Shown here: positions 1-5,912 of the stretch, in pieces
Layout of the letters: every line of letters begins with the position of its first letter
How positions within the stretch are numbered: the stretch's first letter is position 1
Source: Chloroflexota bacterium
GTDB taxonomy: Bacteria > Chloroflexota > Ktedonobacteria > Ktedonobacterales > Ktedonobacteraceae
Length of the DNA stretch: 7,527 bases
Direction: 5' to 3'
Assembly: GCA_021828635.1 (NCBI GenBank)
Contig: JAJZEJ010000718.1
Span: 1 to 7,527 of the forward strand
Notes under the pieces: model-generated
Databases searched by the model: none
What the model was told of the DNA's origin: nothing
What the model saw: the letters and a program-made list of their open reading frames with translations, nothing else
Position numbers and translations under genes: made by a program

Positions 1-78
1 CTGAACAAAATGGACCCAGAGATGGCACAAAGCTTGCACTCGAATCAGGATACGTTGACGGGCGAGGATGCTGAGTAG
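1..78 (+). CDS. Possible C-terminal end of an upstream gene (partial)
   Basis: The plus-strand frame beginning at base 1 is open and ends at TAG 76-78. It encodes 25 residues, ending in the acidic stretch QDTLTGEDAE. The 5' end lies outside the window. A hydrophilic, acidic end followed by a promoter-like sequence is what one expects where a gene stops. The evidence is thin, because a second plus frame (from base 3) is also open to a TGA at 72-74. No family can be recognised from so few residues. The call would be settled by the sequence to the left. Confidence 0.3.
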   Translation: MNKMDPEMAQSLHSNQDTLTGEDAE

Positions 79-102
79 GTCTCATTGGTTGCGGGCAAAA
101 TA

Positions 103-111
103 TGGTATGAT
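103..111 (+). promoter_or_regulatory. Candidate extended -10 promoter for the aldehyde dehydrogenase gene
   Basis: TGGTATGAT matches the extended -10 pattern TGnTATAAT with one mismatch. The -35 region is weak: TTGGTT at 85-90 gives a 15-bp spacer, and the extended -10 may compensate. Transcription would begin near 118, giving an untranslated leader of about 80 nt. That leader contains a small stem (CTCTGA 146-151 with TCAGAG 164-169, 12-nt loop) too weak to call a riboswitch. This is pattern reading only. Confidence 0.4.
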
Positions 112-199
112 GAAGTGATAAACATACCCTGGTTACAACGACGTACTCTGAGATTGGTAGAGTTCAGAGCAGGGAAGAGCGAAAGGACAACAAACCCAA

Positions 200-1603
200 A
201 TGAGCATCCAGTCTATTAATCCCGCGACAGAAGAGGTCTTGCACACGTTCGAGCCATATAGCTTAGAGCAGATTGACGAGGCACTTGAGCAGGCGCACAA
301 TGCGTTTCTCAGCTGGCGCGAAACCAGTTTTGCCGAACGCGCCGCCGCTATTCGCCGTGTCGCCGCTTATCTACGCGCCAACAAAAGCGAGCTAGCCCGT
401 ATTGCTACTCTGGAGATGGGCAAGCCAATTATAGAATCTGAGGCCGAAGTCGAGAAATGCGCATGGAACTGTGATTTCTATGCTGAGAACGCGGAGAAAT
501 TCCTCGCTAATGAGATGGTAGCTACAAACGCAGAGGAGAGCTATGTTTCTTTTCAGCCGCTCGGCGTCGTACTAGCCCTGATGCCCTGGAACTTCCCTTA
601 CTGGCAGGTTCTGCGTTTTGCCGCACCGGCGCTCATGGCAGGCAATACCGCCGTTCTCAAACACGCCTCAAATGTCTCCATGACAGCATTGGAGATCGAG
701 CATATTTTCCGCGAGTGTGGCTTTCCAGAAGGCGTCTTCCGCACTGTGCTGGTACCAGGAGCCGAGACTGGCAAACTCATCGAAGACTCGCGCGTTGCCG
801 CCATTACGCTGACAGGCAGCGATCCAGCCGGTGTCGCGGTTGCCTCGACGGCTGGCCGCGTTCTCAAAAAGACGGTGCTGGAGCTTGGTGGCTCGGATGC
901 CTTTATCGTTCTGGCTGATGCCGATCTGGATGGTGCAGCGCAAACAGCCGCCCGCGCACGCTTCCAGAATACCGGTCAGAGCTGTATCGCCGCCAAACGT
1001 TTCATCGTCGTCGAAGAGGTCGCTGAGGAGTTTGAGCGCAAGTTTGTCGAGGCAACGGCGAAACTGCGTGTCGGCGATCCACTGAGCCGCGAGACGCAGG
1101 TTGGCCCGATGGCCCGTAGCGACCTGCGTGACATGCTGGATCAGCAGGTGCAGGCTTCTATTAAGATGGGAGCGCGTGTGCTACTGGGTGGCAAGCCACA
1201 GGATGGCAAAGGCTGTTTCTACCAGCCAACAATTCTCTCCAACGTCACGCCCGATATGCCCGTCTTCAACGAGGAGACCTTTGGCCCAGCAGCGGCGGTT
1301 ATTCGCGCTCATGATACTGAACATGCTATTGCGCTCGCCAACGACTCACAATTCGGTCTAGGCGGCAACTTGTGGACACGCGACATTGAGCAGGCCCGTC
1401 AGATTGCGCGTCGCCTCGCTTCTGGTGGTGTCTTCATCAACGGCATGACGACCTCTGATCCACGCCTGCCCTTTGGTGGCGTGAAGCGCAGTGGCTACGG
1501 ACGCGAACTCTCCATCTTCGGCATCCGCGAGTTTGTCAACATTCAAACGGTCTGGATTGGGCCAGCAACGGTTGCCGTACCTACAACCGTTGCCAGCGAG
1601 TAA
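200..1603 (+). CDS. gabD: NAD(P)-dependent succinate-semialdehyde dehydrogenase (GabD1/Sad type)
   Basis: Cytosolic aldehyde dehydrogenase of 467 residues, full length for the family. It probably oxidises succinate semialdehyde to succinate, the last step of GABA and putrescine breakdown. The family residues are all present: the oxyanion Asn131 in PWNFP, Lys154 in VLKHAS, the cofactor-loop TGSDPAG (205-211), general base Glu228 in LELGGSD, catalytic Cys262 in GQSC, Glu359 in EETFGP, and PFGG at 424-427. The stretches GQSCIAAKRFIV, VLELGGSD and SGYGRELS, with the NIQTVW ending, closely resemble mycobacterial GabD1 and E. coli Sad/YneI as remembered. The KHAS lysine and neutral loop are compatible with NADP, but cofactor choice is not certain. 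The ATG at 200 opens the usual INPATEE start. The best ribosome binding site, AAAGGA at 182-187, sits a rather long 12 nt away. The exact aldehyde is inferred. Given the glutamine-synthetase neighbour, a gamma-glutamyl aldehyde is an alternative. Confidence 0.9.
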   Translation: MSIQSINPATEEVLHTFEPYSLEQIDEALEQAHNAFLSWRETSFAERAAAIRRVAAYLRANKSELARIATLEMGKPIIESEAEVEKCAWNCDFYAENAEKFLANEMVATNAEESYVSFQPLGVVLALMPWNFPYWQVLRFAAPALMAGNTAVLKHASNVSMTALEIEHIFRECGFPEGVFRTVLVPGAETGKLIEDSRVAAITLTGSDPAGVAVASTAGRVLKKTVLELGGSDAFIVLADADLDGAAQTAARARFQNTGQSCIAAKRFIVVEEVAEEFERKFVEATAKLRVGDPLSRETQVGPMARSDLRDMLDQQVQASIKMGARVLLGGKPQDGKGCFYQPTILSNVTPDMPVFNEETFGPAAAVIRAHDTEHAIALANDSQFGLGGNLWTRDIEQARQIARRLASGGVFINGMTTSDPRLPFGGVKRSGYGRELSIFGIREFVNIQTVWIGPATVAVPTTVASE

Positions 1604-1701
1604 TGTATTATTGTTGTGTAGGGACCAGTTCCACCAGTTTCACGGCATCTGACCGCGTCCGCGTTGCCCAAGCATGCAGCATGTCCAAGCGCCGGCATGC
1701 T

Positions 1702-1724
1702 GGACGCGATCAATCGGTCCCTAC
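1702..1724 (+). repeat. 23-bp direct repeat, copy 1
   Basis: This 23-bp unit begins GGACGCGATCAATCGG and ends TCCCTAC. It is identical base for base to 1733-1755, with a 31-bp period. Its last nine bases are the right arm of the surrounding palindromic element. Confidence 0.9.
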
Positions 1725-1732
1725 ACCAATGC

Positions 1733-1755
1733 GGACGCGATCAATCGGTCCCTAC
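1733..1755 (+). repeat. 23-bp direct repeat, copy 2
   Basis: Exact second copy of the unit at 1702-1724. It is separated from the first copy by the 8 bases ACCAATGC. The 31-bp period is not a multiple of three and the two copies fall in different reading frames, which argues against a coding origin. Confidence 0.9.
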
Positions 1756-1785
1756 GTGAAATTTTGCGATGATTTGTTTTTCCAG

Positions 1786-1792
1786 AGAGGAG
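1786..1792 (+). promoter_or_regulatory. Ribosome binding site fixing the GTG start of the phospholipase D gene
   Basis: AGAGGAG lies 8 nt before GTG 1801. An in-frame TGA at 1795-1797 rules out any start further upstream. The next in-frame ATG is 36 codons downstream and would delete conserved N-terminal sequence. GTG 1801 is therefore the start. Confidence 0.8.
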
Positions 1793-1800
1793 TGTGAAAG

Positions 1801-3486
1801 GTGCAAAGCTCTTACAATCCACAACAACAGCAATGGTGGGCCACAGGCGATACTCCGGTACACACAGACTCACAAGCCGCCTACTTGGTAGACGGGCGAA
1901 CCGCTATGCTGACGATGTGCCACCATTTTCTCAAAGCACAACGCTATATTTACATCGCCGATTGGGGTCTGACGGCTGGCATGGAGATGGTACGTGGTAC
2001 CGACCATCGCGCCGGACCAGATGGTAGCCCACAGCAAGAAGCTCTACTGGCAGAGCTGCGCGGCAGTGGATTGGATGAGGATGCGATTGCCTTCTGGTGC
2101 AGCCACGATCTTTCAGTACAGGCCGTTCTCGGCTATGCCGCTAGTAAGGGCGTCGAGGTCAAGGTGCTGATCTGGAAAGGCTCACCGGTCTTTCCTAGCT
2201 GCGATGTGGAAGCAAGCCATAAAGAATTGACAGAGGTGGGTGTAGCCTGCTTGCTAGACAATAGCTCTTTTGGTATTTTGCATCATCCAGCTGAGTCGCT
2301 GCATCAAAAGTGTGCGGTCGTCGATGGCAATACGGCTTTTGTGGGCGGCATCGACCTGCTAATTGAGCTGAGTGGCGAGTTTGATCGTTGGGATACGCAT
2401 TTTCATCCTTTCGCAACGCCGCTACGCACCAATCACAAATGTGAGACACCACATGGTTGGCATGATGCTCACACACTCATTCAGGGACCGGCAGCGGAAG
2501 ATGTTGAATTAAACTTCCGCCAACGTTGGAACTATGTTGTGACCCATCATCACCTAGATGAAACACTACTCGTTCCCATACACGAGCCGACGCAACCTTT
2601 ACAAAGCCAGAGCGTTATGCAGATAGCGCGTACCATTCCTGAACACACTTATAATTTTGAGCCAAAAGTTATACGCGGCATCGCACAGCTTTACGCACAT
2701 GCACTGCATAACATCCAGCATTTTGTCTACCTGGAAAATCAATACCTCTGGCTACGTGCCTATACCGGCATCGACATCTCTATGTTAGGCTATGATAGCG
2801 AGGAGATGGAGCATAATCTGAATGAATTGCGCGAGGCACTGCGGCGCGGCGCATCCATGACGATCATCCTACCCGACCATCCTAATGTTGGACGCGCCTT
2901 TAGCGACGCCGGACTACACAAACTGCGTACCGAGGCTCCTGAAGCCGTTGAAGAGGGACGTCTCCATGCCTTCACGCTGGCAACCTCCGATATGCAAGAT
3001 GGCAAAATGCATTACCGTCCAGTTTATGTGCATGCCAAAGTCGCTATCGTCGATGATGTCTGGTCTACTGTCGGCTCCGGTAATCTGAATAATCGTGGCA
3101 TGCGTGACGATGTGGAAATGAATGTCGGCATCCTTGACTCGTGGCTGGCACGTAATTTGCGCCTGATGCTACAAGCCGAGCATACCGGGCTGGTCAGCGA
3201 CGAAGACCTGTTCATCCTCTCGCGTATGCTAGGCAAACAATATCTCTCAACAGCCGAACAGCCACGCGCCACCAATATTCTCAAATATATCGAGCAATCA
3301 TTGGGTGATGAGCAGCGAGCGATGCAAACCATGCATGACCACGCCTGGGCCAATCTGCAACGCTACAAAGCTGGTCAACCCCTGGTCGGCCACCTTTTGC
3401 CCTATCTAACCGCCGAAGAAGCCGTGGCACAAGGCTTGAATTTCCGCGAAGATGTGGGGTGGATTGAAGAAGAAGAAGAAAAATAA
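1801..3486 (+). CDS. Phospholipase D family protein with two HKD motifs
   Basis: Protein of 561 residues in the phospholipase D superfamily, which hydrolyses or transfers the head group of phospholipids through a phosphohistidine intermediate. Both catalytic HxKx4D motifs are intact: His168-Lys170-Asp175 (HQKCAVVD, followed by FVGGIDL) and His411-Lys413-Asp418 (HAKVAIVD, followed by GSGNLNNRGMRDD). Further blocks match classical plant and animal PLD enzymes: WHDAHTLIQGPAAEDV with the RWN ending (about 220-243) and YLENQYLW (310-317). There is no N-terminal C2 or PX/PH domain. There is no signal peptide or membrane segment, so a cytosolic or membrane-surface role is more likely than secretion, unlike Streptomyces PLD. 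The C-terminus is a run of five Glu and a Lys. The gene lies 197 bp after the aldehyde dehydrogenase, could share its transcript, and ends within a terminator stem. Substrate is unknown; phosphatidylcholine or phosphatidylethanolamine is a family-based guess. Confidence 0.88.
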   Translation: MQSSYNPQQQQWWATGDTPVHTDSQAAYLVDGRTAMLTMCHHFLKAQRYIYIADWGLTAGMEMVRGTDHRAGPDGSPQQEALLAELRGSGLDEDAIAFWCSHDLSVQAVLGYAASKGVEVKVLIWKGSPVFPSCDVEASHKELTEVGVACLLDNSSFGILHHPAESLHQKCAVVDGNTAFVGGIDLLIELSGEFDRWDTHFHPFATPLRTNHKCETPHGWHDAHTLIQGPAAEDVELNFRQRWNYVVTHHHLDETLLVPIHEPTQPLQSQSVMQIARTIPEHTYNFEPKVIRGIAQLYAHALHNIQHFVYLENQYLWLRAYTGIDISMLGYDSEEMEHNLNELREALRRGASMTIILPDHPNVGRAFSDAGLHKLRTEAPEAVEEGRLHAFTLATSDMQDGKMHYRPVYVHAKVAIVDDVWSTVGSGNLNNRGMRDDVEMNVGILDSWLARNLRLMLQAEHTGLVSDEDLFILSRMLGKQYLSTAEQPRATNILKYIEQSLGDEQRAMQTMHDHAWANLQRYKAGQPLVGHLLPYLTAEEAVAQGLNFREDVGWIEEEEEK

Positions 3487-3535
3487 AGAACATGGCCGTT
3501 GGACGGGTCGCCATCCAACGGCCATGTTCTTTATT
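3482..3535. terminator. Bidirectional rho-independent terminator between convergent genes
   Basis: A perfect 22-bp inverted repeat (arms 3482-3503 and 3514-3535, core AACATGGCCGTTGGA) surrounds a 10-nt loop that can itself form two more G-C pairs. The left arm starts in the last codon and covers the stop of the phospholipase D gene. The right arm ends 7 bp before the stop of the minus-strand ligase gene. Read on the minus strand, the stem runs into TTTATTTTT. Read on the plus strand, the T-rich tail TTCTTTATT is part of the stem. It should stop transcription from both sides. Confidence 0.9.
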
Positions 3536-3542
3536 GGAAATC

Positions 3543-4928
3543 TTAAATTAGCTCGAAGTAGCGACGGCGATCCCAGTTGGTGACGGCTTTCTCGTACTCG
3601 CGCACCTCCCAGCGGCGCGTGGCCGTGAAGTGTTCGACGAAATCGGCCCCCAGATATTCTTTGGCAACCTCGCTACGCTCAAAAAGATTGGTAGCATCGG
3701 TCAGATTACGGGCCAGAGGCTTGATCTGTCCAGCCTCGATAGCACTGGCTATCGTCGCGGCATCATAGGCATTGCCCGAAAGTTGTGACGGTAGCTCTAG
3801 CTTGTGTTCGATACCGTAAAGGCCACTTGCCAGCATAGCGGCAAAGACCAAGTAGAAGTTGGCATCCGCGCCCGGCACACGATTCTCAATACGAATTGAG
3901 CGGCGACCGTTGTTGATGATACGCACAGAGCAGGTGCGGTTATCCATGCCCCAGGTGGTATTGAGAGGAGCCCACGTACCCTCAATATAGCGTTTGTAGG
4001 AGTTGATGACCGGCGCGTAAAGCGGCATGAACTCCGGCAGCTTGTCCAGCACACCAGCCAGGAAATAGCGCATGGTCTGTGACATATGAGCAGGCGCATC
4101 TTCATCCCAGAACAGATTGCGCTGCATGTTACTATCCCACAGGCTCATATGCGAGTGACCACTGCTACCATCCTCTTGATCGCTCCACTTCGCCATAAAG
4201 GTAGCGGCAAAGCCATCTTGATAGCAGATCTCTTTCACGCCCGTCTTGAAAAGCATCGTGCGGTCAGCGGCACCACGCGCGTCAGAGTAGTGAATATTCA
4301 TCTCATACATGCCGGGACCATGCTCACGGTTGTAGCCCTCAATCTCTACGCCATGATCGCGCATCATACGCGCAATATGGCTCAACAGATGATCGTCGGC
4401 GCTAGCCTGGCTGATAGCATAGCAGTTCATACCAGGGTTGAGCGGCGTCAGATGGGGGCCAAAGTCTTTCTCGCGTAGCGACATCTGCGTCTCGCGGAAG
4501 AAACGGAACTCCAGCTCAGAGGCGGCCATTGGCACATAGCCTAGCGCACGCGCACGCTCTACCAGGCTGCCTAGCACATAGCGCGGCGCGATAGTCACCT
4601 CTTCGCCATGCTCTGACCAGAGATCACAAATGCAGGAGTAGACATTCTGCTCCCAGGGTACAGGGGCGAAGGTGACGAGATCGGGCTTCATCACAATATC
4701 GGCGAAGCCACGCTCCCAGTTGCTGGCTTTGAGGTTGGGCAACACATTCTCGGCAATATCCCAGCCGAACAGCACATCACACTGCGCAAAGCCATCTTCC
4801 AGCGAATCCAGGAAAAACTTTCCTGCTACCCGTTTGCCGCGAAATACCCCTTCGATATCCGGCGCACCGACCTTGACATACTCGATATCATGATTGGTGA
4901 TGCGTTGCTTAATCTCCGCAATATCCAT
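3543..4928 (-). CDS. Glutamine synthetase family protein, probable gamma-glutamyl-amine ligase (GlnA3/GlnA4/PuuA-like)
   Basis: ATP-dependent ligase of the glutamine synthetase fold, 461 residues from the chosen start. It has an N-terminal beta-grasp part (about 12-92) and a C-terminal catalytic part. Visible family landmarks are the metal-binding ELEF (Glu138, Glu140), HGPGMYEM (Glu209), AATFMAKW then SSGHSHMSLW (His258), NSYKRY (309-314), and RIENRVPGADANFYL (Glu348, Arg350). It lacks the NLYxLP adenylylation-site pattern of GSI, having GNAYD there, and ends VTNWDRRRYFELI as gamma-glutamylpolyamine and gamma-glutamylethanolamide synthetases do. It probably joins glutamate to an amine rather than to ammonia. 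A longer frame opens at 4976, but the ATG at 4928 has AAAGGA 7 nt upstream (4941-4936), and the longer start would overlap the preceding gene. It follows the SDR by 19 bp in one operon. The amine substrate cannot be read from the sequence, and a nitrogen-assimilating glutamine synthetase is less likely. Confidence 0.85.
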   Translation of the reverse strand: MDIAEIKQRITNHDIEYVKVGAPDIEGVFRGKRVAGKFFLDSLEDGFAQCDVLFGWDIAENVLPNLKASNWERGFADIVMKPDLVTFAPVPWEQNVYSCICDLWSEHGEEVTIAPRYVLGSLVERARALGYVPMAASELEFRFFRETQMSLREKDFGPHLTPLNPGMNCYAISQASADDHLLSHIARMMRDHGVEIEGYNREHGPGMYEMNIHYSDARGAADRTMLFKTGVKEICYQDGFAATFMAKWSDQEDGSSGHSHMSLWDSNMQRNLFWDEDAPAHMSQTMRYFLAGVLDKLPEFMPLYAPVINSYKRYIEGTWAPLNTTWGMDNRTCSVRIINNGRRSIRIENRVPGADANFYLVFAAMLASGLYGIEHKLELPSQLSGNAYDAATIASAIEAGQIKPLARNLTDATNLFERSEVAKEYLGADFVEHFTATRRWEVREYEKAVTNWDRRRYFELI

Positions 4929-4935
4929 ATTAGCA

Positions 4936-4941
4936 TCCTTT
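4936..4941 (-). promoter_or_regulatory. Ribosome binding site fixing the start of the ligase gene
   Basis: On the minus strand AAAGGA is followed by 7 nt and then ATG at 4928-4926. This favours the 461-residue product over the 477-residue frame opening at 4976, whose extra 16 residues lie over the end of the SDR gene. Confidence 0.75.
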
Positions 4942-4947
4942 CTCGCC

Positions 4948-5712
4948 TTAAAAATAATTGGAAGTGATACCACCATCTACCACTAACCAGGCACCCGTTG
5001 TCCACGATGACTCGTCCGAGGCTAGGTAAAGCGCCATGTAGATGATGTCCTTTGCCTCACCAAAACGTCCCATTGGAATGCGATTCAGGCGCAGGTTGCG
5101 AGCTTCTTCGCTCGTCCACAAGGCACGCAATAATGGCGTTTCGATGGGACCAGGGCAGATGGCGTTGCAACGGATACCATGTGGTCCATACTGCACTGCC
5201 AGCGACTTGGTCAGTGCCAGCATGCCACCCTTCGAGGTGGTATAGGCATCCTGCGGCACAGTGCAACCCATAAAGGCCACAAATGAGGCAACATTAATAA
5301 TCGACCCTTGCTGCTGCTGCTGCATCACCGGAATTACATACTTCGCGCACAAAAAGGCACTTTTGATATTGACATCCATGATGCGGTCCCAGGTTACTTC
5401 AGTAATATCAGTTACGCTACCATCATCGGTCGGCATAATACCCGCATTATTGTATAGCACATCAACACGCCCAAAGGTCTCGACCGCGCTGGCAACCATT
5501 GTCTTTACCTCGGCCTCATCCGCTACGTTTGCCCTGACAAAGATAGCCTTACCGCCCACCTCCTGAATAAGCTTGACGGTCCGTTCGCCGGCTTCAACAC
5601 TGACATCGCTCACAACAATGCTGGCCCCCTCTTGCGCGAATAGCAAGGCAGCAGCCTGACCCATCCCACTGGCTGCACCCGTAATAATCGCAACTTTGTT
5701 AGCCAATCTCAT
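4948..5712 (-). CDS. Short-chain dehydrogenase/reductase (classical SDR)
   Basis: Cytosolic NAD(P)(H)-dependent oxidoreductase of 254 residues, normal length for a classical SDR. The Rossmann motif TGAASGMG is at 11-18. Asp36 at the end of the second strand indicates preference for NAD(H) over NADP(H). NNAG is at 88-91, and the catalytic tetrad is Asn115, Ser143, Tyr157 and Lys161 (YTTSK), followed by PGPIETP (187-193) and the C-terminal VVDGG. Five consecutive glutamines (131-135), encoded by four CAG and one CAA, precede the GSIINVAS strand. AAAGGGA at 5725-5719 lies 6 nt before the ATG. The ligase gene begins 19 bp after its stop, so the two are probably co-transcribed. SDR sequences do not reveal substrate. 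The context suggests oxidation of an alcohol in the same pathway, for example a gamma-glutamylated amino alcohol, but this is inference. Confidence 0.88.
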   Translation of the reverse strand: MRLANKVAIITGAASGMGQAAALLFAQEGASIVVSDVSVEAGERTVKLIQEVGGKAIFVRANVADEAEVKTMVASAVETFGRVDVLYNNAGIMPTDDGSVTDITEVTWDRIMDVNIKSAFLCAKYVIPVMQQQQQGSIINVASFVAFMGCTVPQDAYTTSKGGMLALTKSLAVQYGPHGIRCNAICPGPIETPLLRALWTSEEARNLRLNRIPMGRFGEAKDIIYMALYLASDESSWTTGAWLVVDGGITSNYF

Positions 5713-5749
5713 ACGCTATCCCTTTCCATTTTGTATGGAGATGATCTAT

Positions 5750-5791
5750 AAAACATGTACGAGCGTGTTCCATCACGCCCGTACATGTTTT
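5750..5791. terminator. Strong hairpin, probable terminator between permease and SDR genes
   Basis: The arms 5750-5767 and 5774-5791 pair over 18 positions with one A.C mismatch (5762/5779) around a 6-nt loop TTCCAT; the core is ACATGTACG. A run of six T follows on the plus strand (5788-5793), and on the minus strand the stem ends in TTTTATAG. Both flanking genes run on the minus strand, so its obvious job is ending or attenuating permease transcription before the SDR. The stem ends only 37 bp before the SDR start codon, so a leader-region control element is the alternative. I saw no convincing promoter in the remaining 37 bp. Confidence 0.7.
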
Positions 5792-5884
5792 TTATGTGGT
5801 TAAGCAAGATCAAAAATCAAACCACTCTCATTGTGGCAGAAACCAGGGAAAAGCGCAACTATAGAAGCAATCAGGGAACCATGC

Positions 5885-5911
5885 TTCTTGCCTCCTGATT
5901 CTTGCCTCCTG
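5885..5911. repeat. Short tandem repeat just downstream of the permease stop
   Basis: TTCTTGCCTCCTG occurs twice (5885-5897 and 5899-5911) with a 14-bp period. On the minus strand it reads CAGGAGGCAAGAA, beginning one base past the TAG stop of the permease. AGGAGG resembles a ribosome binding site, but the ATG that follows on the minus strand (5882-5880) opens only three codons before TGA, so it is not a gene start. The remaining spacer (5792-5884) holds nothing else I can name beyond a weak 6-bp stem GTGGTT/AACCAC (5796-5825). Confidence 0.7.
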
Positions 5912-5912
5912 C

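Larger units (their letters stand above)
1617..1755. repeat. Nested palindromic intergenic repeat element (MITE/REP-like)
   Basis: This element fills most of the 197-bp gap between the aldehyde dehydrogenase and phospholipase D genes. The outer arms TGTAGGGACC (1617-1626) and GGTCCCTACA (1716-1725) are exact inverted repeats. Inside them CGCGTCC (1654-1660) pairs with GGACGCG (1702-1708). In an alternative fold CAGCATG (1677-1683) pairs with CATGCTG (1696-1702). A second copy of the right end follows at 1733-1755. CGCGTCCGCGTTG (1654-1666) also matches the reverse complement of 1727-1739 with one mismatch. There is no T-run after the stems, so it is not a typical terminator. No transposase or clear target duplication is seen. 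A dispersed non-coding repeat family is the likely identity, which a genome-wide count would test. Confidence 0.7.

Noticed and set aside
121..199. Possible riboswitch or structured leader before the aldehyde dehydrogenase
   Set aside because: Only one 6-7 bp stem (146-169) is visible, with no conserved aptamer pattern and no T-run.
1603..1797. 64-codon plus frame whose ATG overlaps the aldehyde dehydrogenase stop
   Set aside because: It has no ribosome binding site, runs straight through the palindromic repeat, and translates the two identical 23-bp copies in different frames. There is no recognisable domain.
3024..3353. 109-codon minus-strand frame inside the phospholipase D gene
   Set aside because: It covers the second HKD region in antisense. 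The low-complexity Ser/Arg/Leu-rich product is typical of a shadow frame.
4086..4478. 130-codon plus-strand frame opposite the ligase gene
   Set aside because: It is antisense to conserved catalytic sequence of the glutamine-synthetase-like gene, has no plausible domain, and is explained as a shadow frame.
5796..5880. Sigma-70 promoter for the SDR-ligase operon on the minus strand
   Set aside because: TTGATT/TTGATC and TAAAAA hexamers can be found but only with 20-bp or 13-bp spacers, so no credible pair could be assigned.
5880..5882. ATG on the minus strand behind the AGGAGG repeats as a small gene
   Set aside because: It reads three codons and stops at TGA.
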